DNA of 64,000 nt, from positions 2,790,001 through 2,854,000 of the forward strand of contig NZ_CP135079.1 in the NCBI RefSeq assembly GCF_032121415.1, in the 5' to 3' direction. Shown here in pieces: positions 43,271-53,100 of the stretch (the stretch's first letter is position 1; each line of letters begins with the position of its first letter). The notes below the pieces were generated by a model. That model saw only the letters and a program-made list of their open reading frames with translations, made no database searches and had not been told where the DNA came from. The stretch comes from Streptomyces parvus. Lineage in GTDB: Bacteria > Actinomycetota > Actinomycetes > Streptomycetales > Streptomycetaceae. The position numbers and the translations under genes are program-made.

Positions 43271-43649
43271 AGACGGTGGCCTCGGACGGAGCCGTACAGG
43301 CGGCGCCCTCCCCCTCGGCCTCTCGGCCGCACGGGACCCGCATCCCGTGCGGCCTTCGCGCGTTGTCACGCGCTCCCCGACTTCTCCGGACTCCTCTGCA
43401 CAGCCTGACGAAGTGCCCGCCCATCGTGTGGCCACGGTCACGTCGGCGACAACGCCCCACAAGGTCAAGAACGAGTAAAATCGTTCGCCTTGTTGACCTG
43501 CGTTCATATCCATGACCGACGCAGCCTTGACCGAGCCCTCTCGGAAGGGGTTCAATCCCCGAAGTTCCCGCTCCCGCACGGGGACACCGCTGAACGGCCG
43601 TACCGACGAAGTGCGTTCCCGTTCACAAGGCGGACCCCTGGAGGGGGAC
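43271..43649. other. Intergenic region before the symporter gene
   Basis: 379 bases. It contains a perfect hairpin at 43325-43354 (GGCCGCACGGGA-CCCGCA-TCCCGTGCGGCC), likely an old terminator, and an AT-rich stretch TAAAAT at 43476-43481 that may belong to the symporter promoter. Frames here are not convincing genes. Confidence 0.5.
43325..43354. terminator. Perfect 12-bp hairpin
   Basis: GGCCGCACGGGA/TCCCGTGCGGCC with a 6-base loop, between the frameshifted gene remnant and the symporter gene. Confidence 0.6.
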
Positions 43650-45233
43650 ATGAACAGTCTCGACTGGGCTGTACTCATCGGGTACTTCGGCGTGATGGTC
43701 GCGATCGGACTCTGGTCGCACAAACGCGTGGACACCGTCAGCGACTTCTTCACGGCCGGCGGCAAGATGCCGTGGTGGCTGTCGGGCATCTCGCACCACA
43801 TGTCCGGCTACAGCGCGGTGATGTTCACGGGTTACGCCGGCATCGCGTACCAGTACGGGGTCACGTCCTTCGTGACCTGGTCGCTGCCGATCGCCATCGG
43901 CATCTTCATCGGCGCGAAGCTCTTCGCGCCCCGGCTGAACCGGCTGCGCTCGCGGCTCCATGTCGCCTCGCCACTGGAGTACCTCAAGAACCGCTACAAC
44001 CTGCAGACCCAGCAGGCGCTCGCCTGGTCGGGGCTGCTGCTGAAGATCGTGGACGTCGGCGCCAAGTGGGCGGCCATCGCCACCCTGTTGTCCGTGTTCA
44101 CCGGTCTCTCGATCTCCCAGGGCATCCTGATCACCGGGGTGGTGACCGGGGTCTACTGCACCGTCGGCGGACTGTGGGCGGACGCGCTCACCGAACTGGG
44201 CCAGTTCGTCATCCAGTTGTTCGCCGGGCTGGCGATGCTCTTCGCGGTGATGGGCGAACTCGACGGCTTCTCCACCCTGTGGACGGTCTGGGACAAGCTC
44301 CCGGACGGGCACGCGGAGCCGACCGCCGGACCGTACACGGTGACCTTCCTGCTGGCGTTCCTGTTCATCAAGACCTTCGAGTACAACGGCGGCATGTGGA
44401 ACCAGGCCCAGCGGTACATGGCGACCGACTCGGCCGCCTCCGCGACCCGTTCGGCGCGGCTCTCGGCGGTGCTGTGGTTCGTCTGGCCTCTCGTGCTGTT
44501 CTTCCCGATGTGGTGCGCGCCGCTGCTGGTCGAGGCGCAGAAGCCGGACGCCTCCGACAGCTACGCCCTGATGACCGAACAGCTGCTGCCGCACGGCCTG
44601 CTGGGCCTGGTCATCGTCGGCTTCTTCTCCCACACGATGGCCATGTGCTCATCGGACGCCAACGCCATCGCCGCCGTCTTCACCCGGGACATCGCCCCGA
44701 CCCTGTCGAAGGCGGCACGCGGCTGGAGCGAGCGGGCCGGTCTGATCGCGGCCCGCTGGACCACGGTGGCCTTCCTGGCTCTCTCCATGGCCATCGCGAC
44801 CCAGGTCAACTCACCCGCGTTCAAGGACATCATCACCGTCGTGATCAAGTGGGTCGCCGGGCTGATGGGCCCGATCGCGATCCCGTTCATGCTGGGCCTG
44901 CTGCGTCCGTTCCGGAAGTCCGGCCCGACGGCGGCGCTGGTCAGCTGGGCGGCGGGGCTGATCGCGTTCTGGCTGGTCAACTACCCGGTCGACTGGGCCG
45001 TCGAGGGCGGGGTGCCCCTCCAGTACCAGGTCTCCGTACCGCTGGCGGTCTCGCTCGTGCTGTACGTGCTGATCGGCTTCGTGAAGCCGGAGGACACTCC
45101 GGAGCGCGACGCGGTCCTGGCGCGGATCAACGAGGGCGACGGGGAGGGGCGTCACGGGGACGGTACGGGGACGGCCGCGGCCGTCCCCGCCCAGGACGGC
45201 GGCCCGACCCCCGCGCCTCAGCCGCGCGGGTAG
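43650..45233 (+). CDS. Sodium:solute symporter (SSS family)
   Basis: 527-residue membrane protein with about 13 helices. The SSS hallmark occurs as DFFTAGGKMPWWLSGISHHMSGYSAVMFTGYAGIAYQYG near the N-terminus (TM2 region), and FFSHTMAMCSSDANAIAAVFTRDI in TM8. It probably uses the sodium gradient to import a sugar or polyol, by likeness to SGLT-type members; substrate unproven. ATG 43650 after GGAGGGGG; the longer frame to 43512 is not protein-like. Its end overlaps the convergent ADP-ribosylglycohydrolase-like gene by 16 bases. Confidence 0.92.
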   Translation: MNSLDWAVLIGYFGVMVAIGLWSHKRVDTVSDFFTAGGKMPWWLSGISHHMSGYSAVMFTGYAGIAYQYGVTSFVTWSLPIAIGIFIGAKLFAPRLNRLRSRLHVASPLEYLKNRYNLQTQQALAWSGLLLKIVDVGAKWAAIATLLSVFTGLSISQGILITGVVTGVYCTVGGLWADALTELGQFVIQLFAGLAMLFAVMGELDGFSTLWTVWDKLPDGHAEPTAGPYTVTFLLAFLFIKTFEYNGGMWNQAQRYMATDSAASATRSARLSAVLWFVWPLVLFFPMWCAPLLVEAQKPDASDSYALMTEQLLPHGLLGLVIVGFFSHTMAMCSSDANAIAAVFTRDIAPTLSKAARGWSERAGLIAARWTTVAFLALSMAIATQVNSPAFKDIITVVIKWVAGLMGPIAIPFMLGLLRPFRKSGPTAALVSWAAGLIAFWLVNYPVDWAVEGGVPLQYQVSVPLAVSLVLYVLIGFVKPEDTPERDAVLARINEGDGEGRHGDGTGTAAAVPAQDGGPTPAPQPRG

Positions 45234-46333
45234 CGGGCCAGCCAGCCCGGGGCGACGGCGGCCGGGCTGTGCAGGGCGGGGCCCTGGGTCATCTCCATCG
45301 CGAAGTCGTCGGCCAGTTCGAGGAGGGTGGCCCGACCCTCCAGCTCCGCGAGCCAGGCCGGCGGCAGCGCGGTCTCCCCGTGCAGGGCGCCCAGCAGCGC
45401 CCCGCAGACCGACCCCGTGGCGCGGGAGGGCCCGCTGTGGTTCACCGCGAGCCGCAGTCCGTGCCGGATGTCCTCGCTGACCAGCGCGCAGTACACGGCC
45501 ACCGCGAGGACCTCCTCGGCGGCGTCGCTCGCACCCAGCGCCTCGATCAGGGCCGGGCCCGGGATGCCCTGGCGCACCGAGCCGAGGGCCTGGCGCAGGG
45601 CCTCGGTCACCGGCTCGTGGCCGGGGCGTTCGGCGAGGAGGGCCAGCGTGTTCTGCACGGCGCCGTCCAGGCTCTCGCCGCGCGCGAGACCGTGCACCAG
45701 GACGGCGAAGGCGCCGGCGGACAGCTGGGCGGCGGGGTGGCCGTGGGACTGGGCCGCGCACTCGACGGCCAGCTGGAGCACGAGCCCCGGCTCCCAGCCC
45801 ACGAGGAGCCCGAAGGGCGCGGACCGGGTGAGCGCGCCCGCGTCCCGGGCGGCGGGGTTCTTCGGCCGGTCGAGGGTGCCCATGACGGTGTCACCGAAGC
45901 CGGCCAGGCATTCCCGGGCGGGATCGCGGCGGGCGTAGAGCCATTCCTCGGCGGCCAGCCAGCCGTTGTCCTCGCGCCGCTCGTCGGGCCCCCAGTCGTG
46001 CTGGGTGGCGGCCCAGCGCAGATGGGCCCGGTGCACATCGGTGGGCGGGTGCCAGGCTCCGGTGTCGCGGCGGACCTGGGCCCGGATCAGGCCGTCGACG
46101 GTGAACAGGGTGAGCTGGGTGAGCGCGGTGACGGCGCCGCGTCTGCCGTGCGCGGGGACGTAGTCGGTGACCCCTTCGACCCCGTGGGCGGCGCGGATCT
46201 CCTCCAGCACGAGCCCGCTGACCCCGGCCCCGAGCGCGTCCCCGACGGCCCCGCCGAGCAGGGCCCCGCGGACCCGGCTGCGGAAGTCCTGCTGCTCGGC
46301 CCGGCCCCAGACCGCCGTGGTCCCTGTGCTCAC
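45218..46333 (-). CDS. ADP-ribosylglycohydrolase-like protein, probably inactive
   Basis: 371-residue DraG/ARH-fold protein: GALLGGAVGDALGAGV at the N-terminus, GSVCGALLGALHG near the end. In active members the first metal motif is TDDTQM and the second HSGDSDSTG or DTDT-like. Here they read TALTQL (69-74) and HSGPSRATG (299-307), removing the acidic ligands of the binuclear Mg site. I therefore predict a pseudoenzyme that may still bind ADP-ribose. GTG start after GGGAAGGGGG. Convergent with the symporter gene. Confidence 0.85.
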   Translation of the reverse strand: MSTGTTAVWGRAEQQDFRSRVRGALLGGAVGDALGAGVSGLVLEEIRAAHGVEGVTDYVPAHGRRGAVTALTQLTLFTVDGLIRAQVRRDTGAWHPPTDVHRAHLRWAATQHDWGPDERREDNGWLAAEEWLYARRDPARECLAGFGDTVMGTLDRPKNPAARDAGALTRSAPFGLLVGWEPGLVLQLAVECAAQSHGHPAAQLSAGAFAVLVHGLARGESLDGAVQNTLALLAERPGHEPVTEALRQALGSVRQGIPGPALIEALGASDAAEEVLAVAVYCALVSEDIRHGLRLAVNHSGPSRATGSVCGALLGALHGETALPPAWLAELEGRATLLELADDFAMEMTQGPALHSPAAVAPGWLARYPRG

Positions 46334-46516
46334 CCCGCCCCCTTCCCGCCAGCACGTGCGCACCTGCGCGCGGGCCCCTGCGGGCGACCGCGCAAGCACT
46401 GTAATCGAACGGGAACGGGCGGTAGAGAGGGCGACCGGGGTACGTACGGGTATGTCGACGGACGTCCTTGAGGTCGTTTTTGGGCGGTGGGCGCGGAGCC
46501 CGCGGAACGGCCGGGA

Positions 46517-48961
46517 TCACTCCGCCGAGGGCACGCACGGCGAGGGCACACCGGCGGCGGGAGCGCCCGCAGCCCCCAGCCGTTCCCGCCGCTCCCGGGC
46601 CCACGCGTAGTCCGGGTCCAGTTCCAGCGCCCGGTCCAGGTCCGCTCGGGCCTCCGGGATGCGGCCGAGGGCCTCCAGGGCGGCGGCCCTGCTGCCGTGG
46701 GCCCAGGCGTAGTCGGGGTCCAGGGCGAGGGCCCGGCCGTAGCAGGCGACGGCCTCCTCGTACCGGCCCGTCGCCCGGTACACCTCGCCCCGCTCCCCCT
46801 CCGTCCCGGCCCGTCCGGGGTTCAGCTCCTCGGCCCGGTCCAGGTCGGCGAGGGCGCCCACCGGGTCGCCCAGGACCGTGCGGACCCGAGCCCGCCGCAC
46901 CAGCGCCCAGGCGTACTCCGGCCACAGGGCGATGGCCCGGTCGAAGTCGTCGAGCGCCTCCTCGGGCCGGCCCAGCACATGGCGGACCAGGCCCCGGCTG
47001 CCCAGCGGTACGGCGTCGGAGGGGTCCAGGGCGTGCGCCCGGTCCAGGACGGTCAGGGCCTCCTCCAGGCGGCCCATCCGGCGGTACGTCTCGCCCCGCT
47101 CCCGCACCGCCCAGGCCCAGGCGGGGGCGATCTCCTCGGCGCGGTCCAGGTCGGCGAGGGCTTCCTCGTAGCGGCCGAGCGAGCGCAGGATCACCGCCCG
47201 GCCCTGGTGGGCGCGTTCGCTGCGCGGGTCCACGGCGACGGCCCGCCCGTGGTCGGACAGGGCGGCCTCCAGCTCTCCGGCCCGGAACCGGTCCCAGGCC
47301 CGCGCCACGAGGGCGGACGCCCGGTCCCGGTCGGTCAGTTCGGCCCGGGTCAGCAGGAGCCCGAGGGCGGCGGTGGGGCGGGGGCCGTGGTCGATTATGG
47401 CGGCGAGCAGGTCCCGGCCCCACTCCCGCAGGACGGCGTCGTCGGCGTCCTCACCCGCGTCCACGAGGGTCCGGGCCCAGTGCCGGGCGCGGGACGGCCG
47501 CTGGGCCAAGAGCTCGATCCCGGCGCGCAGGGCCTCGGGCAGCGCGGTGCGGGGGCGGGCGCACAACCGGTGGTAGAGCACGTCCAGGGCCGCCCGGCGC
47601 CAGGGCTGCTCGGCCCAGAGCCGTTCCGGATCGATGCCCTCGGCCGCCGCGTCCCGGCGGGCGGCGAAGGCCTCGGCCAGCCGGTCGTGCGCCGCCTTCC
47701 ACCGCTGGGGAGAACCGGTGCGCTGGAGGCGGAGCATGGGGGCCCGGACGACGGCGTGATAGCGGGAGCGCCCGCTGTACGGCTCGGCGACGAAGGGCAG
47801 TTCGTGCAGCCAGTCGTAGAGCCCGGGCACGGCCTGCGGCCCGTCCTGCGGTACGGCGACGGCGACCAGGTCCTCGTCGAACCGGCGGGGCAGGGCGCAG
47901 GCGAGCGCGGCCGCACGGCGGGCCGGGTCGCTCTCCCCGGCCAGGAAGCGTTCGACGGCGGTCGCGTTGGCCTCACCGGCCGCGCCGGGGTTGGCGGCGA
48001 GTGTGGACACCAGGACCGGCAGCCCGCCGGAGAGCCGCAGCACTTCCCGTACGACGGGCTCGGCCACCACCCCGCGCTCGTGGAGGAGTTGGCGCGCCTC
48101 CTCCTCCGTGAACGGCCGCAGCGGCACGTCGGCGACCAGCCGGCCCCGGTCGCCCCAGTGCGCGGGGTCGAGGCGGCGCTGGCCGGCCAGGGTCAGGACC
48201 AGGTTGGCGGGCAGTTCGCCGTACCGCCCGGAGGCCAGCAGGTCGGCCAGCCACCGGTCCAGCTGGGGAGCGGTGCGCTCGTAGGTGTCCAGGAACAGGG
48301 CGACCCAGGGCACGGCGTCCGCGACCCGGTCGAGCTCCGCGACGAACACCGGGGTGAGGACCTGGACCGGTTCCGCCAGCAGCCGGGCCTCCTCCTGCTG
48401 GCGGGCCCGCCCGCCGAACACCGCCCGCAGCCCGCCCGCGCCGCGCGCCACGACCGCCGGGTCGATGCCCCCGGCCAGCGCCCCGACGACCGGTATCGCC
48501 CCGGCCGCGAGCAGCCCGGCCTGCGCCGCGGCGAGCGCCCCGGGCGAAGGGCCCCCGACCGGGGCCTCGTTGTCCGCCGCGAGCCGGCCCGCCGCCTCGT
48601 GCAGCGCGCGCCGGTAGATGGCGAGCAGCCGGTCGAACGCCTTGAGCGGACGCCCCTGCTCGGCGAACTGCTCGGCGAACGCGGCTAGTACGTCCGGCAC
48701 GGAGTCGGCGCTCTCGTCGGCCGCTGCGGTCAACGCCCCGAACTCCTCTGCCGACTGCCCCCATTCACGCAGCAGCGAGGTCTTGCCGACCCCGGCGTTG
48801 CCTCGCACATGGAAGACGAACCGGTGCCGGGGGTCCTCGGGCGGCAGCGTGAAGTTGGCGCGGAAGAGACCGAGTTCGGCTTCCCTCCCGACGAAGGCGG
48901 CACGGCGCCGGCTTTCGACGATCTGCTGGAGGGAGAGACGGCGGGGGTTGGACGGAGGCAT
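46517..48961 (-). CDS. STAND-like ATPase with TPR repeats
   Basis: 814-residue cytoplasmic protein. The N-terminal AAA/STAND module begins FVGREAELGLFRANF, Walker A is GNAGVGKTSLL (about residues 54-64), and Walker B is VALFLDTYER (about 220). A winged-helix-like part follows. Residues 540-800 form about seven TPR repeats of the type GRYEEALADLDRAEEIAPAWAWA. This is the layout of signal-transducing ATPases that oligomerise on ligand binding, in regulation or defence. ATG 48961. The gene stands alone between the DraG-like and NPP1 genes; partner unknown. Confidence 0.85.
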   Translation of the reverse strand: MPPSNPRRLSLQQIVESRRRAAFVGREAELGLFRANFTLPPEDPRHRFVFHVRGNAGVGKTSLLREWGQSAEEFGALTAAADESADSVPDVLAAFAEQFAEQGRPLKAFDRLLAIYRRALHEAAGRLAADNEAPVGGPSPGALAAAQAGLLAAGAIPVVGALAGGIDPAVVARGAGGLRAVFGGRARQQEEARLLAEPVQVLTPVFVAELDRVADAVPWVALFLDTYERTAPQLDRWLADLLASGRYGELPANLVLTLAGQRRLDPAHWGDRGRLVADVPLRPFTEEEARQLLHERGVVAEPVVREVLRLSGGLPVLVSTLAANPGAAGEANATAVERFLAGESDPARRAAALACALPRRFDEDLVAVAVPQDGPQAVPGLYDWLHELPFVAEPYSGRSRYHAVVRAPMLRLQRTGSPQRWKAAHDRLAEAFAARRDAAAEGIDPERLWAEQPWRRAALDVLYHRLCARPRTALPEALRAGIELLAQRPSRARHWARTLVDAGEDADDAVLREWGRDLLAAIIDHGPRPTAALGLLLTRAELTDRDRASALVARAWDRFRAGELEAALSDHGRAVAVDPRSERAHQGRAVILRSLGRYEEALADLDRAEEIAPAWAWAVRERGETYRRMGRLEEALTVLDRAHALDPSDAVPLGSRGLVRHVLGRPEEALDDFDRAIALWPEYAWALVRRARVRTVLGDPVGALADLDRAEELNPGRAGTEGERGEVYRATGRYEEAVACYGRALALDPDYAWAHGSRAAALEALGRIPEARADLDRALELDPDYAWARERRERLGAAGAPAAGVPSPCVPSAE

Positions 48962-49154
48962 GGGGCCAGTCTGTCAGCGGGAATCAGGCAGCCGCAGCCC
49001 CTGGCTGTGCGCGACGGGTGGCGACCGCCCTTCGCGGCCCCGTCGTCACACTCGCCGCCGGAGCCTCGACAGAGGCGCCCCCTCTCCGGGCGGGCCGCAG
49101 GCCGACGCGGTCGCCCGCCACCTGCCCGGCCCGCGTGACGGGCCCCGGCGGCCT

Positions 49155-50015
49155 TCAGGCCCAGGGGTCGAAGGGGATTCCGGCGGGCTTGGAGTTGTTG
49201 AGGAGGTTGCGGAAGCGGTTGTCCTTGTCGGTGACCTTGATGGTCGCGGACCCGAAGTCGGCGTTCATGAGCTTGTCGCGCAACTCCGTGCTGGGGAAGC
49301 CGTTCCAGTCGACGATCGGCGGGTAGCGCCAGTTGCCGTAGTGGTTCTCCGGCGGCTCGTCGTTGCTGTTGGCGAGGCGGAAGAAGTGCGTGCTCGGACC
49401 GTCCTTGTGATAGACGGCCTTGGGGTGCGAACCGTCGAACCGCACCTGGGAGCGCGGGTAGGTCCTGACGGTGCTGTGCTGGGTGGTCGAGACGTAATCC
49501 ACCTGGTTGGAGGCCTGGTTGACCCAGGAGATCACATGCTCGAAGTCATGACGGTGCCCGCCGAGCCCACTGCCGTGGACGGCCTGGTCCTTCTCGAAGT
49601 AGCTCGCGTAGACGATGCCGCACCAGCCGTTGTTGCACAGGGACCGGGCGTACGTCTGGGAGTTGTCCAGGTCCCACCGGTCCCGGCAACTGCCGTTGAC
49701 CGCCCCGGTCGTCCTGAGCCCGGGGGCGAGGGTGCCGTCCGGGCCGATGGCGGGGGTGGCGTAGCAGCCGTCGCCGTCGTAGTCGTAGGCGGGCGAGAAG
49801 GCCTGCTCGTAACCGCCGGCGTTCTGGGGGAGGCTGCCCGGCGGGTCGGCGTGGGCGGCGGACGCGGTGCCCACCACGAGAAGGCCTGCGGCGGCGAGGA
49901 CGGTGGCGGCGCGGCCTGCTCTGCGGTTGCGCACGGGAAGGGGGCCGGCCACGGCCGAGGACGCCTTCCCGCGGTCCTTACGAGGGAAATCCGGCATCGG
50001 CGGGGTGCGCATCAT
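49155..50015 (-). CDS. Secreted NPP1/NLP necrosis-inducing-type protein
   Basis: 286-residue secreted protein of the Nep1-like (NPP1) family. Signal peptide: basic RNRRAGRA, hydrophobic TVLAAAGLLVVGTASA, predicted cleavage after AHA near residue 56. The family heptapeptide GHRHDWE appears as GHRHDFE (153-159), preceding HVISWV; cysteine pairs CRDRW and LCNNGWCG are present. In plant pathogens these proteins bind glycosylinositol phosphorylceramide sphingolipids and lyse membranes. Activity of this one is unknown. CAGGAG precedes a double ATG (50015/50012). Confidence 0.88.
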   Translation of the reverse strand: MMRTPPMPDFPRKDRGKASSAVAGPLPVRNRRAGRAATVLAAAGLLVVGTASAAHADPPGSLPQNAGGYEQAFSPAYDYDGDGCYATPAIGPDGTLAPGLRTTGAVNGSCRDRWDLDNSQTYARSLCNNGWCGIVYASYFEKDQAVHGSGLGGHRHDFEHVISWVNQASNQVDYVSTTQHSTVRTYPRSQVRFDGSHPKAVYHKDGPSTHFFRLANSNDEPPENHYGNWRYPPIVDWNGFPSTELRDKLMNADFGSATIKVTDKDNRFRNLLNNSKPAGIPFDPWA

Positions 50016-50133
50016 TTGTCGCTCCTGACTCAGCAGCACGTCATGGCGGGGGGACTCCCGCAAGAGTTGCCCGGGCCATGACAGAAAGAAACGGAAGACC
50101 GCCTCCCGCCTGCCCGGCGTCCCCCTGGCCCGT

Positions 50134-53100
50134 TCAGGCCGGGCAGATCCCCTCCGGCAGACCCGACGGCAGGCCGCCGCGTTCGTCGGCCGTGAGGTCG
50201 CGGCCGACGACGGCGCAGAGGTGCCGCTTCCAGAGCTCGGGGTCGAGATGGATCAGGTCCAGACGGCCGCGGTCTCCGTTGCCTCCGCCGAAGGCGCCGC
50301 CGGAGAGCGTGCGCAGCAGGGTTCTGCCGTCCGGGGACGCGGCCAGGAAGTACTGGTCCGCCGCGAAGTCGTACGTCTGGAGGGCGTCGGAGTCCGAGAG
50401 CTGCTGGAAGCGCACCGAGCCGCCGTTCGCGACGAAGAACTCGCCGTCGGTCCCGGTGAAGCTGAAGACGAAGCCGTCGCCGGTGAAGCGCTCGTTGGAG
50501 CCCAGCGGCCCGAGCGGTCCGACGAGTCTGGCCGGACGTTCTCCGGTCGGCGTCGACCACAACTCCAGCATGCCGCCAGGCGATTTGGCGGCGGCATAGC
50601 GTCCACCGCTGTCCCGGATCGCCCGCTCGATCCTCGGGCCCAGGCGGACGCGCAGATCCTTGTTCTCCTTGCCGGTGCGCAGGTGGACGGCGTGCAGGAC
50701 CGGTTCGCGGGCGACCGTGATCTGCACATAGCCCTTCTCGGCATGTCTGTTCACCGCGAAGCCCGAGTCAACGGCCGCCGGCCTGCCCGCGCCGAAGCGT
50801 GGCGGATCCTTCTTCGTGAGGCCCAGTGCGCGGGCGTCGATGACGGGTGACAGGCGGCGGCCCGTCCGGGCGTCCCAGTGTTCGATCCGGCTGCCCGAGC
50901 GGGTGAGGAGTTCGTCGCCGCCCCGCAGGAAGGTGAGCGTCAGCCCTTCCGGGGCGCCGCTCCGGTCGACCGGAGGCTCCTGGGTGGTCACCTCGGCCAC
51001 CTCGCGCAGCGAGGGGATGTCCCGGATCAACACCCGGTCGCTGCCGACCACATCCGCGACGAGCGTCCCGGCGTCGTTCACCAGCAGGTCGTGCTCCACG
51101 TCCCGGTCGGCCACCGCGCCCGATGCGGGGCGCTTCACCTCGGTGACGGTGCGGCCGGATGCGGCGTCGACTAGGGCCAGCGTCTCGCCCTTGCCGGGCT
51201 CGTCCAACTCCCGGAGGTGGGCCACCAGGTACTTTCCGCCGCCGACCAGGCGTGGAGATCCGACGGCGATGTCCGAACCGTCGATGTCCCGCGGGATCAG
51301 CGGCAGCGCCGCCACGTGGTTATCGCCCTCGGCGACCACCGGAACGACCGGGCGGCTCGTCTCGCCGAGGAGACGGCCGACGACCAGGTCGGGCGAAGAC
51401 GTCTCGCTGCGCGTCGTCCGGCTGCCGCGCCGCGTGCCGACGACCTCCCACCCCTCGTAGCGGTTCACCGCGAAGCGATCACCCGACTCGTCGACGGCGA
51501 TGCTTCCGCAGTCGTCGTTGGGCCCGGTGTAGGTGTAGCTCTTCAGCGTCCGGCCGTCCCGTACGCGCAGAGCACGGTAGACGCCCACGGTGTCATCGCC
51601 CTTCTCCACCCGACGGCAGACCACCAGCACGCCGCCGTCGCCGGACAGAGGCGTGGGCGAGCCGTACATCGCGCCGCCGTGGACACCGTCCGCCAGCTCA
51701 CGGGCTTTTCCCGTACGGACGTCCACCGCGTCCATCACGAGCTCGCTGACGCCCGTGCCGCTGCGGCTGACCACCAGAGTGTTCCCGTCGGGTCCGAACC
51801 ACACGGATTCGCTCGTCACGGGCAGCCGGCCCGGCACGTCCTGGCGGCGTCCCGTCGCCAGGTCCCACAGCGTCAGCCGTCCTTCCACCAGCGTGACCAG
51901 CTGCCCGGCGTCCGGCGAGAGGGCCAGCATCCTGTCCTCCTCGCCCGCCCAGCCCATGGCGTCGGATATCTCCTCGAACTCCGCGCCCCTCAGGGGCTGC
52001 GGCGGGCCGAGCAGACCCCGCGCCGCGGTGGCGGCAACGTCGACGTCGTACCGGACGAGCGCACCCGCCCCCGACACCAGGGCGATCCGCCCGCCGTCCC
52101 GGCTGACCAGCGGGTGGAAGGCCATCTCGTCGAGGTCGAGCTGGAGCCGCTGAACGCGCCCTCGGGCCTGGCGTACGAAGAGCGTGGCGCGCCCGTTCTC
52201 GGTCGTCGCGAGCGTCACCGAGCCGTCGACGCTCATCGCCACGTCCCGGATGCTCCCCTCGGCCCCGGTCAGGACCCAGGCGGCGTTCTTGAACTGGTCG
52301 TACCGGCGGAGCACGGCGTTGCGGGCCTCGTCCGTGGGCGAGACGGCGTACGCGCCCAGGGCGATCAGGGCGGCCTGTCCCGGGTCCTGCTTGGCGGCCT
52401 CGGCGGAGTAGGTGGCCAGCAGCCGCGAACGGCCGTCCTCCCCGCGCTGCGTACTGACGCGCTGCTGGTAGACGAGGAAGGTGCCGAGGCCGACGATCAG
52501 CGCGAACACCACGGCCGCCGCGGTCCAGGCCGCACGGCCGCGGGCCCGGCGTAACCGGCGGCGCTGCCGCGCCCGTGCCAGGAAGTCCCGTTCCTCCGCG
52601 CCGAGCTCGTGCTCCCGGTCCCCCAACCATGACTGGATGTACATCAGTTGGGCGTCGGGCGGCAGCAGGTCCGCCGGTTCGCCCATGCTCGTCCAACGAT
52701 CGCGGTCGTGGTTCAGCTCCGCGCGCCCCGCCAGGAACCTGTCGTCCTCCCGCACCTGCTCCCGCAGCGCGGGCCACACCTCGATCAGCGTCTCGTGGGC
52801 CAGCTCGGCGGTCTCCGGCTCCCCGTCGCCGCCGCGCAGCACGAGCAGCCGCCGGGCGGCGAACGCCCTGGCCAGCTCCCAGCCCTCCGGGCCCGCCTCC
52901 TGCCGCGAGAGCCTGCGGCGCAGCGGCGTCCCGCTGCCGGGCAGCACCCGGACCAGGCCCCTGAGCAGCCGGGCGGCGGCCGCCCGCTCGCTCTCGCCGA
53001 CGTACCGCTCCCAGGCCTTCTCGCAGTGCTCCTCCAACGCGCCCTCGACCCCGTGCAGCGCCGTGTACGCCGACAGGCGCAGCCGGCCGGCGAACCGCTC

